Origin: MED-G17 sp963991985
Lineage (GTDB): Bacteria; Bacteroidota; Bacteroidia; NS11-12g; UBA9320
DNA length: 27,389 nucleotides
Direction: 5' to 3'
NCBI GenBank assembly: GCA_963991985.1
Contig: CAXDRX010000019.1
Location: 1 to 27,389, forward strand
The notes beneath the pieces were generated by a model. The model made no database searches. It was not told the origin of the DNA and worked only from the letters and a program-made list of their open reading frames with translations. A program made the translations under genes and the position numbers. This document shows positions 7,229 through 15,697 of the stretch, one piece after another (the stretch's first letter is position 1; each line of letters starts with the position of its first letter).

Positions 7229-7276
7229 TCCCAGAAAATAGAAAAGTGTTAAATAAATAACACAAGTTTGCGACCA

Positions 7277-7879
7277 ATGGATTTTTCATCGCAATCAATT
7301 GCCAATGCCGTGGAAGCTTTGTCGAAATTTCCGGGGATCGGAAAAAAAACAGCTTTGCGTATGGCATTGTATCTACTGAGGTCCGATCAGCAGGTTACCC
7401 TCAATCTAGCTAAGTCTTTGGTTTCCCTGGTAGAAGAGGTTGGTTTTTGTAAAAAATGTCATCACATTTCTGAAGAGGAATATTGCAGCATTTGTACCAA
7501 CTTGGGTAGAGACCAAAAAACCATCTGCGTGGTAAAAGATTTTCAAGATGTTTTTTCCATCGAAAGCACAGCCTATTACAAAGGCGTTTACCATGTGCTC
7601 AAAGGCCTTATTTCTCCTTTGGACGGCATGGGTCCCGAAAAGTTGAGTCTTGCAGATTTGTTTCATCGGGTAGCTCAAGACGGCGTGGAAGAAATTATTT
7701 TGGCTTTGCCTGCCACCATGGAGGGCGACACTACGTCCCATTATTTGGTCAATAAATTGAAGGAGAACAGCTCAGTAAAGGTGAGTACAATTTCTCGGGG
7801 AATTTCGGTGGGTGGTGAGTTGGACTACGTTGATGAACTTACCTTGGCACGCTCCATCATCGACCGGAGAGATTATTAG
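7277..7879 (+). CDS. recR: Recombination mediator protein RecR
   Basis: 200 residues from the ATG at 7277. The in-frame TTG at 7268 is less likely. The order of domains is that of RecR: a helix-hairpin-helix (ALSKFPGIGKKTALRMALYLL, about 14-35), a four-cysteine zinc finger (Cys58, Cys61, Cys70, Cys73), then a Toprim domain beginning near residue 81 (TICVVKDFQDVFSIE). The conserved tail is TISRGISVGGELDYVDELTLARSI. RecR works with RecO and RecF to load RecA on gapped DNA by displacing SSB. The length equals that of the family and all zinc ligands are present, so it should be functional. Confidence 0.95.
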   Translation: MDFSSQSIANAVEALSKFPGIGKKTALRMALYLLRSDQQVTLNLAKSLVSLVEEVGFCKKCHHISEEEYCSICTNLGRDQKTICVVKDFQDVFSIESTAYYKGVYHVLKGLISPLDGMGPEKLSLADLFHRVAQDGVEEIILALPATMEGDTTSHYLVNKLKENSSVKVSTISRGISVGGELDYVDELTLARSIIDRRDY

Positions 7880-7889
7880 CATATCCTTA

Positions 7890-8033
7890 TCCTTTTGGGT
7901 GACACAATTGCTGATTTCGTACCCACATGCTTTGAAATTGTCCCAGCTGCACGAAGCACTCATCCAAGAGTTTGATCCATACAAAACCCGCTGGGCGAAT
8001 TATTATAAGAGAATCACAAAAAAGATTGTCTGA
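7890..8033 (+). pseudogene. Possible gene remnant downstream of recR
   Basis: In the 191-bp gap after recR an open frame ends at the stop 8031-8033. Its last 40 or so residues (LLISYPHALKLSQLHEAL, then IQEFDPYKTRWANYYKRI) have a natural helical amphipathic composition, unlike most chance frames. The frame has no good start outside recR, since upstream it overlaps recR in a different phase. It may be the eroded 3' end of a gene or chance. Confidence 0.2.
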
Positions 8034-8070
8034 AAAAATATCAAAATGTATTTTTACCCTTTGGCTAGGG

Positions 8071-9450
8071 ATGGTATTCAAAGAAAAAAAGAGCAAGGAA
8101 ACGATTATTGAGTCGCTTCTTCCCCAAGAAAAAACTCAAGCGTTGGTGTCAAATGATGACAGTAAACCGGAGGTGAAAGAACTCCAATCCCTTGCAGAAA
8201 AAAGTCAACAAACGGCTCAGCTGAAGCAAATTAAGGAGGTACACCAAGAAGAAAATCAAGGTCAAAGTAGTGGGGCAAAACCTACAGTTCAACTCGCCAA
8301 TGATGAATCATCTGTGGATCTTTCAGGATTTTTCAAAAAGAAAATGAAGGAGATTGACGGGAAACTACAACCCGACAAGCCCGAGCAATTTGAAAGTGAT
8401 GTCCAGATTTGGATACATACTTTAAACCAGGACATAGAAAATTTGGGTTTGTCTGAGGAAGAAAAAAAAGTGCACCGCGAACAAATTCAAAACTTGGAAA
8501 GAGATTTGATTTCTAGAGCATTTTTGGGCGTTCAAGGGAAAGATAAAAAATCAGGAGAATTCAAGAATATCGAGGATGTGATAGGGGAAGTTCCACTCGC
8601 CTCTCTTATGTCGCATGGTGACCGACATGCCTATCAATCTAGAGATAAGGCGACCGGCCAGGAATTTCGAGACCAGATGATTTTTGGTGGCAATGACAAA
8701 GCTAATGTTAAAATAGAGGGGCCACATAGGGGAAGGAATTTAGGTGCATTTGTTCGTGATGGAGGAACTCGTGCACTAGATCCTAAAAAAAGGGAAGAAG
8801 GTGTTCACGCTGGTTTGTTTGAAAGAGCTAGTTCACATGGTCAGCATCGTGGTGAAGATGGGCAATGGGTCGAGGACAAAGGAACGGGAGTTGCAAGAGC
8901 CGGAGATGATTCTTGGGGTATGAATATTCCGCTAGGAGGAATTGGCAATACCGTGGAGACAAAAAGTGGAGTAAAGAAAATTGGTTCTGAAGGTAGAACA
9001 CTTACTGGGGATGGAAAAGCTATCGCAGGGCACCAACATGGTCATGCTTATTATAAACACGATGAAGACGCTAAAGGAACAAGCTTGATGGTAGGTTATG
9101 AAGGTTCGGCTCCAAGTCAAGACAGTTTTGTTGGTTCTCATGGATTGATGTCGATGTTGAAAAAAGGGGGAAATAGTTCCTCTTTGACAGGACAAAGCAA
9201 AGGAAAAGACATGGGTATGAGTCTAGGATTGGGAGGGGTGAAATCAGAAGTGACCAGCGAAAATCTGCAGGAGCTCAAGAAAGTTTTTGGACATTTTGAA
9301 CAAATCAAAAAGAAAGATCCTGAATATGCCAATCAAATCAGGGAGAAACTCTTAAGGGCAAAGAACGATAAGGAGAGAAAGGAAGCCGTTAAGCGAATTG
9401 AAACCTATGGCGAGATTACCATGACCTCCGCTACAACAAGCCAAGATTAA
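8071..9450 (+). CDS. Unrecognised Gly/His-rich protein; candidate eCIS cargo or toxin
   Basis: 459 residues from the ATG at 8071. An in-frame ATG at 7972 would add 33 residues that lie over the possible remnant and look non-coding. There is no signal peptide or membrane segment. Residues 1-75 are charged and low in complexity, with KELQSLAEKSQQTAQLKQI (about 35-53), which resembles the short S-x-Q-x-x-QL linkers seen before or within DUF4157 cargo of extracellular contractile injection systems. Residues 85-170 are helical (FFKKKMKEIDGKL, LGLSEEEKKVHREQI). Residues 185-390 are rich in Gly, His and Asp: SHGDRHAYQSRDKATGQEF, GLFERASSHGQHRGEDGQWV, AGDDSWGMNIPLGGIGN, AIAGHQHGHAYYKHDED, LMVGYEGSAP. 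This looks like a metal-binding or catalytic domain of unknown fold. The C terminus is basic and helical. A lipoprotein gene follows after 20 bases. The product is not a known toxin family to me. Confidence 0.6.
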   Translation: MVFKEKKSKETIIESLLPQEKTQALVSNDDSKPEVKELQSLAEKSQQTAQLKQIKEVHQEENQGQSSGAKPTVQLANDESSVDLSGFFKKKMKEIDGKLQPDKPEQFESDVQIWIHTLNQDIENLGLSEEEKKVHREQIQNLERDLISRAFLGVQGKDKKSGEFKNIEDVIGEVPLASLMSHGDRHAYQSRDKATGQEFRDQMIFGGNDKANVKIEGPHRGRNLGAFVRDGGTRALDPKKREEGVHAGLFERASSHGQHRGEDGQWVEDKGTGVARAGDDSWGMNIPLGGIGNTVETKSGVKKIGSEGRTLTGDGKAIAGHQHGHAYYKHDEDAKGTSLMVGYEGSAPSQDSFVGSHGLMSMLKKGGNSSSLTGQSKGKDMGMSLGLGGVKSEVTSENLQELKKVFGHFEQIKKKDPEYANQIREKLLRAKNDKERKEAVKRIETYGEITMTSATTSQD

Positions 9451-9470
9451 AAACCAAAACATCAACAATT

Positions 9471-10814
9471 ATGGAAATCAAGCGAATTCCAGACATCAAT
9501 ATAAAATGCTTTTGTATCCTAATTTCTTCCTTGTTTTTGTGGGCTTCGTGCTCCCATAAAGAAAGAAGAAAAAAAACTGGGGATAGGGAATTTTCTTTGG
9601 AAAAAAATGATTCCATTCTCCCAGTATCAAGCGAATTGGTGAGCCCCAATCTTTTTTTAGACAATGTAAAATTTGAAGAATGGAAAGGCAAAAGTTTGGA
9701 TCCTCAAGATATTGAAATATCGATTCAAAAGATTAGAGAACAATACCAGTCAATCGAAAAAAACAAAAAAAAATTCAAGCCATATAAATTGATTTACCGA
9801 GGGTCGGAGCTTTTTTGGAATTTAGACCATCTTGATGAAGATAGCTTTTTTTTACTTGACGCCTCACTGCTCGAAGGAGATTTTGCGTCTTTGTATTATG
9901 AAGAGCATTTTTCTTTTGTCAATTTGTGCTCTATCGATGGGGTAAAGCGTGGAGATTTGTTTCCGGCACCTTATCTTTTTTATTTCGATATGGAGGGTGA
10001 TCTAAGACTGGTGCACTGTTTTACCGGTGACATTGATGGAATCACATCCAATCAAAGTTTTTGGTATTTTCAAAAAGGAGAGGTATATCCTTTTTTTATC
10101 TACAACAAGTCCTACCATTGGCCTTTCAATGGAGATAGAACCGACGATGAATTTAGGTTGTATATCGACAATGATTTGGATGAAAATGGCCATCCTGTTC
10201 TTGTTCGATGTATCCAAAAACATTCTCTTTCAAATAACGAAGAACCATCTAAAATAAACCTGGCAAAAAATGAAAACATGAGCATCGATGGAATCTTAAA
10301 GGTATTAAAGAATTTCAAAAATGAAAATCTGATCAAGCTAAGCCAAACAGATAAAGTACAAAAGGATGTAGATATGAATAAGCACAAAGGTGAGGATTTG
10401 TTTATCGGTGATGACAAATTTGCCGATATTTTAGGCGATAGGGGATTTGAGGTGGTGGACCGAAAAATGTATGAAGATGAGGAGGCATGTGAATGGGACT
10501 ATTCTTTGGTTCTCCGAAATTGTAGTGAGGAAAATATCATTAGGTTGATGGTAGAGATGATTTATGTACCCGATTCAAATTTTACCGAAGAGAAAGTACT
10601 TTCTGCTTTGGATTCTGCCAAAAAGAGTGGTGTAAGCGATTACTTTCGACAATATCATTCTTCAGGATCTCTATCCGCCAAATTCAATGAAGTAGATGGT
10701 TCATTGAGCCACCTAGCACCCATGTTCATTTATGAGGCGCAATACTACGACGTATCGTTTAAGAAAATTTGTGAAAATACCTGGCAACTTAGAGATGTAG
10801 GGGTTTGTCACTAA
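9471..10814 (+). CDS. Orphan lipoprotein, possible immunity partner of the upstream gene
   Basis: 447 residues. The signal peptide has a long N region (MEIKRIPDINIK), a hydrophobic core at about 13-25, and lipobox WASC with Cys27. The residues after Cys are SHKERRKK: basic, not the acidic surface-export signal seen in the three lipoproteins at 1586-4308. So this one is predicted to stay in the periplasm. The mature protein is rich in Asp, Glu, Phe and Tyr, with recurrent aromatic-acidic stretches (ELFWNLDHLDEDSFFLLDA, FRLYIDNDLDENGHPVLV) and a Cys pair near the C terminus. I recognise no domain. It starts 20 bases after the gene at 8071, so they are probably one transcript. Its stop overlaps the ricT stop (CTAA at 10811-10814). 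Confidence 0.6.
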   Translation: MEIKRIPDINIKCFCILISSLFLWASCSHKERRKKTGDREFSLEKNDSILPVSSELVSPNLFLDNVKFEEWKGKSLDPQDIEISIQKIREQYQSIEKNKKKFKPYKLIYRGSELFWNLDHLDEDSFFLLDASLLEGDFASLYYEEHFSFVNLCSIDGVKRGDLFPAPYLFYFDMEGDLRLVHCFTGDIDGITSNQSFWYFQKGEVYPFFIYNKSYHWPFNGDRTDDEFRLYIDNDLDENGHPVLVRCIQKHSLSNNEEPSKINLAKNENMSIDGILKVLKNFKNENLIKLSQTDKVQKDVDMNKHKGEDLFIGDDKFADILGDRGFEVVDRKMYEDEEACEWDYSLVLRNCSEENIIRLMVEMIYVPDSNFTEEKVLSALDSAKKSGVSDYFRQYHSSGSLSAKFNEVDGSLSHLAPMFIYEAQYYDVSFKKICENTWQLRDVGVCH

Positions 10815-12028
10815 TTGCTCTTTTTCGGTGGTTTTCGATTTTTTCCATTTTGATTTTGGGGTCTTTTCTTTTTAAAGTGTTGCTTCCGATTCCCTTTGTT
10901 GTTTCTTTTTTCCTTTTTGCTTTTTGACTTCTCGTCCAACCAGGTAATGTCTTTGTCGGCAACAAGATCCTCCTTGCCAATTTCGATACCGGAGTTGATT
11001 ACTTCTTCCACCACGGAGCTGTCTGTGAGTCTTTCCGGCAGAATTCCTTTTTTGTTTTGTGCTTGAATTTTTTTAACCTCCTTTAAGTCCAGCGCAATCC
11101 AATTTGAGCTTTGTGGATAGGCAAACCACATTCTTCTGCTGAGCAAATCTACTTTTTGTACTTTGGCGACTCCTGCTTGGGTTTCGAGCGTTAGTCGATC
11201 TTCCTCTGGAAATTCATCCAAAGCTTCCAAATAAGTATCCAATTCAAAATTTAAACAACATTTTAGTCGGCCGCACTGACCAGAGAGTTTGAGCATATTT
11301 ATAGAAAGACGCTGTTTTTTTGCTGCACTGATGCTTACAACTTTAAAATCAGTCAGCCAAGTGGAGCAGCACAATTCTCTTCCACAAACACCAATACCCC
11401 CCAAACGAGAAGCTTCTTGTCTGTAACTGATCTGCCTCATTTCTATTCGTGTTTTGAAAGTATTTGCATATCTTCTTATTAGCTCCCTAAAATCAACCCT
11501 ATTTTCTGCGGTATAGAAAAAAATGACTTTTTTTCCATCCCCTTGAAGTTCAATATCACTTATTTTCATCGCCAGTTTCAACTCAAGTGCAATGACTCTA
11601 GCATTTTCTAGCATTTCTTTTTCCTTGCCTTTGTTTTGTTGGGCAATTTGTTGATCCTCCTCAGTAGCTTTGCGTAAGATTATTCCAATGTTTTTGTCGT
11701 TTTCTTGGATGCCCGCCTTTTTTAAATGAAGTTTTACCAACTCTCCGCGAAGGGCCACTTGCCCCATGTCCCATCCATTGTTTGTTTTTACGACAACCGA
11801 ATCTCCCGAAAAAAGTTCTAAGTGTTCGGTATTTCGGAAAAATTCTTTTCGGCTTCCTTTGAATCTAATTTCAACAACATCAAAAACTTTATGCCCAGCA
11901 GGCATCACAATTGGACTCAACCAATCGTATGAATTTAGTTTGTTGCATCCAAAGGTACCGCAATTTCCATTGCTTTTGCATCCTCCGGGTTTTCCATCTT
12001 TTTTTGTCCCACAATTCGTACACCCCAT
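10811..12028 (-). CDS. ricT: RicT / PSP1-domain protein (YaaT homologue)
   Basis: 405 residues. Five cysteines lie in the first 28 residues (Cys3, 6, 17, 23, 28), the Bacteroidota-type N terminus. The PSP1 core holds IGVCGRELCCSTW (Cys215, 220, 221) and GQCGRLKCCLNFE (Cys252, 257, 258), the cysteine clusters tied to Fe-S binding in the Bacillus Ric complex. In Bacillus subtilis YaaT acts with RicA and RicF to steer RNase Y. The role in Bacteroidota is inferred. The last 40 residues are a Lys/Arg/Asn/Gln-rich tail, disordered and likely to bind nucleic acid. It follows holB on the same strand after 8 bases, the same gene pair as in Firmicutes. The usual Bacteroidota neighbour gldH is absent downstream, and the orphan lipoprotein gene converges there. 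Confidence 0.9.
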   Translation of the reverse strand: MGCTNCGTKKDGKPGGCKSNGNCGTFGCNKLNSYDWLSPIVMPAGHKVFDVVEIRFKGSRKEFFRNTEHLELFSGDSVVVKTNNGWDMGQVALRGELVKLHLKKAGIQENDKNIGIILRKATEEDQQIAQQNKGKEKEMLENARVIALELKLAMKISDIELQGDGKKVIFFYTAENRVDFRELIRRYANTFKTRIEMRQISYRQEASRLGGIGVCGRELCCSTWLTDFKVVSISAAKKQRLSINMLKLSGQCGRLKCCLNFELDTYLEALDEFPEEDRLTLETQAGVAKVQKVDLLSRRMWFAYPQSSNWIALDLKEVKKIQAQNKKGILPERLTDSSVVEEVINSGIEIGKEDLVADKDITWLDEKSKSKKEKRNNKGNRKQHFKKKRPQNQNGKNRKPPKKSN

Positions 12029-12036
12029 TTATCGCT

Positions 12037-13221
12037 TTATGAACTCTTTAATGTTAGTTGCTTATGAATCTCCAAAAATAAGGCAAATAGAGCAATCTTC
12101 ATATGTGCGTTTCTTTTGATGTAGTATGCAGTTTGATTGATTTTCATTTGGATGACATCAATTTTTTTTGGGCTTAAGACCTTGCTAAAGTTAGCAACAA
12201 ATGGGAAGGCCCTATGCTCTTCAGAAAGTCTTTGGTGTTGATGTCGAAAGGTCAGATAAAACAGTTCGATGAGTTGGGACAAAAATGGACCAACCTGCTG
12301 CCTCCCTTGCGCTTGGAGCTGGTCGATGATTTGATTGATGTGGGGAACATCAAAAGAATAACATTTTCTCAACCATTCTATTGCTAAGGATTGAACAAGG
12401 TCTTCATTCTTTTGGTAAAGGGCGATGGCTTCAGAAACTCTTCCCTTGCTTTGCCAAGCCAATTCTTGTGCTTTGGTTTTTGGAATATTCCAATGAGTCA
12501 TTAGAAAATTGGATAAGGTAACTTCACTTGGGTTTGGAATCTTTAGCAGTTGACATCGACTCAAAAGGGTCGGTAAGATTTTTTGTAAATCCTGAACCAA
12601 AAGAAAAAAAAGTGTATTCTCAGGAGGTTCTTCGATCAATTTAAGGAGGCGGTTGCTGGCCTCACCCAACAATTCGGCTTGGTAAATAATGGAAACTTTA
12701 TAATCGCCTTCAAATGATTTTAAACTCAATTTCCGAGCGATGTTCTTACATTCTTCATGGGTAATATTGCTTTGCTTGTTTCCTTCTGCAATTTCTTTTG
12801 TCCATTGCTCGGGAGTAAAATAAAGGTGCTTTGAGTTAAATTCTCTCCAATGCTGGATAAAATCATCGCTGGTAGGCGCTTTACCACTTTTTAAACTTAC
12901 CGTTGGGAAAGAGAAATGTATGTCTGGGTGAACATTCTTCTGAATTTTCTTACAACTCGGGCATTCTTTGCATGCGACTCCCTCTGTCTTTTTTGAGCAA
13001 AAAAGTAAAGCCAAACATGCCTTTACAATGGGCAAAGCTGTTTCCAGCGATTCGGATTGTAAAAGTAGTGCATGGTGTATTTTGGAGCCTGAAAAGTATT
13101 GAATCAATCGGCTTTTGAAACTTTCTTCTATGTAAATTTCCTCGAAATTCAAATCGATAACAAAGAAAGGAAAATGATAAAACAATGTTTGAATTGTTAA
13201 TTTTTTTCGGATTGTGTCCAT
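12037..13221 (-). CDS. holB: DNA polymerase III delta-prime subunit
   Basis: 394 residues from the ATG at 13221. The in-frame ATG at 13296 would lie inside the divergent YfhO gene and is rejected. A TTG at 13152 (LNFEEIYIEESF) is an alternative start that fits the usual family length better and would leave room for promoters. The clamp-loader ATPase fold begins at about residue 25. There is no Walker A lysine motif, as expected for delta-prime. The zinc module has Cys75, 84, 87, 90 (C-x8-C-x2-C-x2-C). The strand EASNRLLKLIEEPPENTLFFLL leads to the LLSRCQ motif, the SRC element that acts as arginine finger toward its neighbour. The C-terminal collar domain is helical. It heads the holB-ricT unit. 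Confidence 0.88.
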   Translation of the reverse strand: MDTIRKKLTIQTLFYHFPFFVIDLNFEEIYIEESFKSRLIQYFSGSKIHHALLLQSESLETALPIVKACLALLFCSKKTEGVACKECPSCKKIQKNVHPDIHFSFPTVSLKSGKAPTSDDFIQHWREFNSKHLYFTPEQWTKEIAEGNKQSNITHEECKNIARKLSLKSFEGDYKVSIIYQAELLGEASNRLLKLIEEPPENTLFFLLVQDLQKILPTLLSRCQLLKIPNPSEVTLSNFLMTHWNIPKTKAQELAWQSKGRVSEAIALYQKNEDLVQSLAIEWLRKCYSFDVPHINQIIDQLQAQGRQQVGPFLSQLIELFYLTFRHQHQRLSEEHRAFPFVANFSKVLSPKKIDVIQMKINQTAYYIKRNAHMKIALFALFLEIHKQLTLKSS

Positions 13222-13231
13222 ATTTGAAGAT

Positions 13232-15697
13232 ATGAATAAGTGGTTTGTGTTGGCGAAGCCCCATTTATTGGCTTTGGGTCTTTTCGTGGTTTTCATGTTT
13301 TTGTTTTTGGCCCCTCTGATGCAAGGGCAAAAAATTAGACAAGGAGATATTGAAGAATTCGTAGGAATGTCGAATGAAGCCAGAGAGTATCAAGAAAAGT
13401 CAGGCGAAAAAACCTATTGGAGCAATGCGATGTTTGGTGGAATGCCTTATGGCTTGTTGACCAAAGGTAGAGAATACAACTATAGCCATTCGGTAAAAAA
13501 GGGAATCACTTTTTTTATGAAAGGAGTCCAATCACACTTTTTTTTGGGATTGCTAACTGCATACTTATTGCTTGTTTGCATGGGGGTAAACTTTTGGCTT
13601 AGTATTTTGGGAAGTTTGTTATTTTCATTCAACATCAACCATTTGGTTCTGCTCTCCGCCGGACACAATACAAAAATTGCAGTAATTGTTGTTTTGCCGC
13701 TCATTCTCTTGGGCGTCTTATTGTGTTTGCGCGGAAAATATCTGTGGGGTGTTGTTGCCACTTTCTTTGGGATTAGCTGGGGTATTTATATGAATCATCC
13801 ACAAATGCTCTATTATTTTGCTTTGTTATTGGGTTTGTTTTTGTTGATTTATGTGGCCTTAGGGGTGTACCAAAAAAGGTTTCAAAATTGGTTGGCATTT
13901 CCAAGCTTACTTTTGGCGCTTGTTCTTGGTGTCTTGTCCAATTTTACTCAACTTAAGTCTAGCCTTGCTTCGAGTGAAGATACCATGCGAGGATCGCCTA
14001 TATTGGCCAGTAAGGGTCAAGAAGCAAAAAGTAGTAGCGAGGTAGATGGTTTAGAATGGAATTATGCCATGAATTGGAGCAATGGCTTTTTGGATCTTTT
14101 TAGTCTTTATATTCCCAATATTGTTGGTGGAAGTTCAAACGAAAAAATAAAGGCAAATACAGAAACTGGAAAAATTTTGAGACAGAACGGATCAAAGCCA
14201 AGACAAGGGAAAGTAAGGGCGCCAATGTATTGGGGAAAACTCCCTGTAACCAGCGGCCCTTATTATCTTGGAGCTTCGCTTATATTTTTCTTTGTCCTTA
14301 GTTTCTTCTGGTTGCCCAATCATCTCAAATACGGAACCATAGCTGCTATATTATTGGGTTGCTTGGTGTCGATGGGAAGTCATGCCGAATGGCTCAATAG
14401 AATTTTATTCGACCATCTTCCTTACTTCAATAAGTTTCGTTCTCCAAATTCTATCATGAATGTATTGCCAACTTTTTTTATTCTTCCTGCTCTAATGGGT
14501 CTTCAACTATTTCTCCAAAGCAAAGATTCCAACAGAAAGAAAAAATCGTTGCTTTCGACATTATTGATCACTGGAGGTTTGGGCGTCGTTTTTTTCTTGT
14601 TCACCGCTAGCATGGATTTTGTTGGGGTAGGTGATTCGAGATTTGAAGGAAAGCAGCAATGGTTTTTGGACTTACTGATTGAAGATAGAAAACAGATTCT
14701 AAAATTGGATATATTCCGAGTTTTGTTTTTGGTTCTTTCAACCTTTGGGTTGTGCTTTTTTTATATGAATGGAAAAATAAAAAATCCTCTTCTTTTCTAT
14801 AGTGGTTTGTTTTTCCTCATCGGAGGGGATCTCTTTACAATGAAAAATAGATATATAGATTCGGACAACTTTGTTTCGAGAAGAAAATATGACAAGCTGT
14901 TTGCTCCGAGGATGATTGATCAACAAATTCAAAGTTTGGAATCTGGTGGTAGGGGTTTCTATCGAGTTTTGGATATGAGCATCAATACATTTAATTCGGC
15001 AAAAACTTCTTACCATCACAATACGGTAGGCGGCTATTCTCCTGCCAAACTGCAAAGAATACAAGACATGATTGATCGCCATATATCTAAAGGCAATCAA
15101 GAGGTAATCAATGCTCTAAACACAAAATATTTTATTGTTAAAGGCCAAAAAGGCCCACAATTAAAGATAAACCCTGGCGCCTATGGAAATGCTTGGTTTG
15201 TAGACTCTATCAAACGGGTGAATTCTGCCAATGAGGAAATTGACTATTTAGAAGGCAATTCTTTGAAAAAATGGGCGGTAGTTCATCAAAAAGAATTTAA
15301 TGTAGAACAACTTAAAGGCGGGCAAGGGTCCATCAAGTTAAAGCAATATTCACCCAACAAACTGGTATACGATGTTGAGACAGAGTCTGGTGGTTTGGCT
15401 GTTTTTTCTGAAATTTGGTATGGTCCCAACAAAGGATGGACAGCTTCTATTGATGGTCAAGAAATTGATATGTTGAGGGTTGACTACTTTCTCAGAGGGA
15501 TTGATCTGCCAAAAGGCAACTATACCCTAGAAATGAAATTTTTGCCCACAATGCAAGGCAAAATTTTTGCTCAGCTCGGCTCGGGATTGGGTATTATGGT
15601 ATTCTTAATTGCTATCATATTTGCCATTAAATCAAAAAATCATAGACCTATAGTTATGTTTGAATCGTCAGAAAAGGAAATAAACCAAAGTAAATGA
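13232..15697 (+). CDS. YfhO-family polytopic membrane protein
   Basis: 821 residues from the ATG at 13232 (an in-frame GTG lies at 13214). The first helix at about 10-30 is followed by an outside loop with QGDIEEF and the family motif YWSNAMFGGMPYG (about 61-73), a candidate acceptor or catalytic region as in GT-C enzymes. About a dozen helices follow up to residue 540. A soluble beta-rich domain then spans about 545-785 and one last helix lies at 785-808. Bacillus YfhO is needed for glycosylation of surface polymers, and a lipid-linked sugar transfer role here is inferred. The stop overlaps the next start (ATGA at 15694), so translation is coupled to the sugar dehydrogenase gene, which supports a surface-glycan role. 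The start lies 10 bases from the divergent holB ATG. Confidence 0.85.
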   Translation: MNKWFVLAKPHLLALGLFVVFMFLFLAPLMQGQKIRQGDIEEFVGMSNEAREYQEKSGEKTYWSNAMFGGMPYGLLTKGREYNYSHSVKKGITFFMKGVQSHFFLGLLTAYLLLVCMGVNFWLSILGSLLFSFNINHLVLLSAGHNTKIAVIVVLPLILLGVLLCLRGKYLWGVVATFFGISWGIYMNHPQMLYYFALLLGLFLLIYVALGVYQKRFQNWLAFPSLLLALVLGVLSNFTQLKSSLASSEDTMRGSPILASKGQEAKSSSEVDGLEWNYAMNWSNGFLDLFSLYIPNIVGGSSNEKIKANTETGKILRQNGSKPRQGKVRAPMYWGKLPVTSGPYYLGASLIFFFVLSFFWLPNHLKYGTIAAILLGCLVSMGSHAEWLNRILFDHLPYFNKFRSPNSIMNVLPTFFILPALMGLQLFLQSKDSNRKKKSLLSTLLITGGLGVVFFLFTASMDFVGVGDSRFEGKQQWFLDLLIEDRKQILKLDIFRVLFLVLSTFGLCFFYMNGKIKNPLLFYSGLFFLIGGDLFTMKNRYIDSDNFVSRRKYDKLFAPRMIDQQIQSLESGGRGFYRVLDMSINTFNSAKTSYHHNTVGGYSPAKLQRIQDMIDRHISKGNQEVINALNTKYFIVKGQKGPQLKINPGAYGNAWFVDSIKRVNSANEEIDYLEGNSLKKWAVVHQKEFNVEQLKGGQGSIKLKQYSPNKLVYDVETESGGLAVFSEIWYGPNKGWTASIDGQEIDMLRVDYFLRGIDLPKGNYTLEMKFLPTMQGKIFAQLGSGLGIMVFLIAIIFAIKSKNHRPIVMFESSEKEINQSK

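Noticed and set aside
7972..8070. N-terminal extension of the 459-residue protein from an ATG at 7972
   Set aside because: The 33 extra residues lie over another frame that looks more protein-like, and the charged N terminus begins naturally at the ATG at 8071.
8071..9450. HExxH metalloprotease motif of DUF4157 in the candidate cargo protein
   Set aside because: No HExxH is present. Only the linker resembles DUF4157 proteins, so the domain was not called.
13222..13296. Longer holB start at 13296
   Set aside because: It would overlap the YfhO coding region on the other strand and adds 25 residues with no counterpart in delta-prime proteins.
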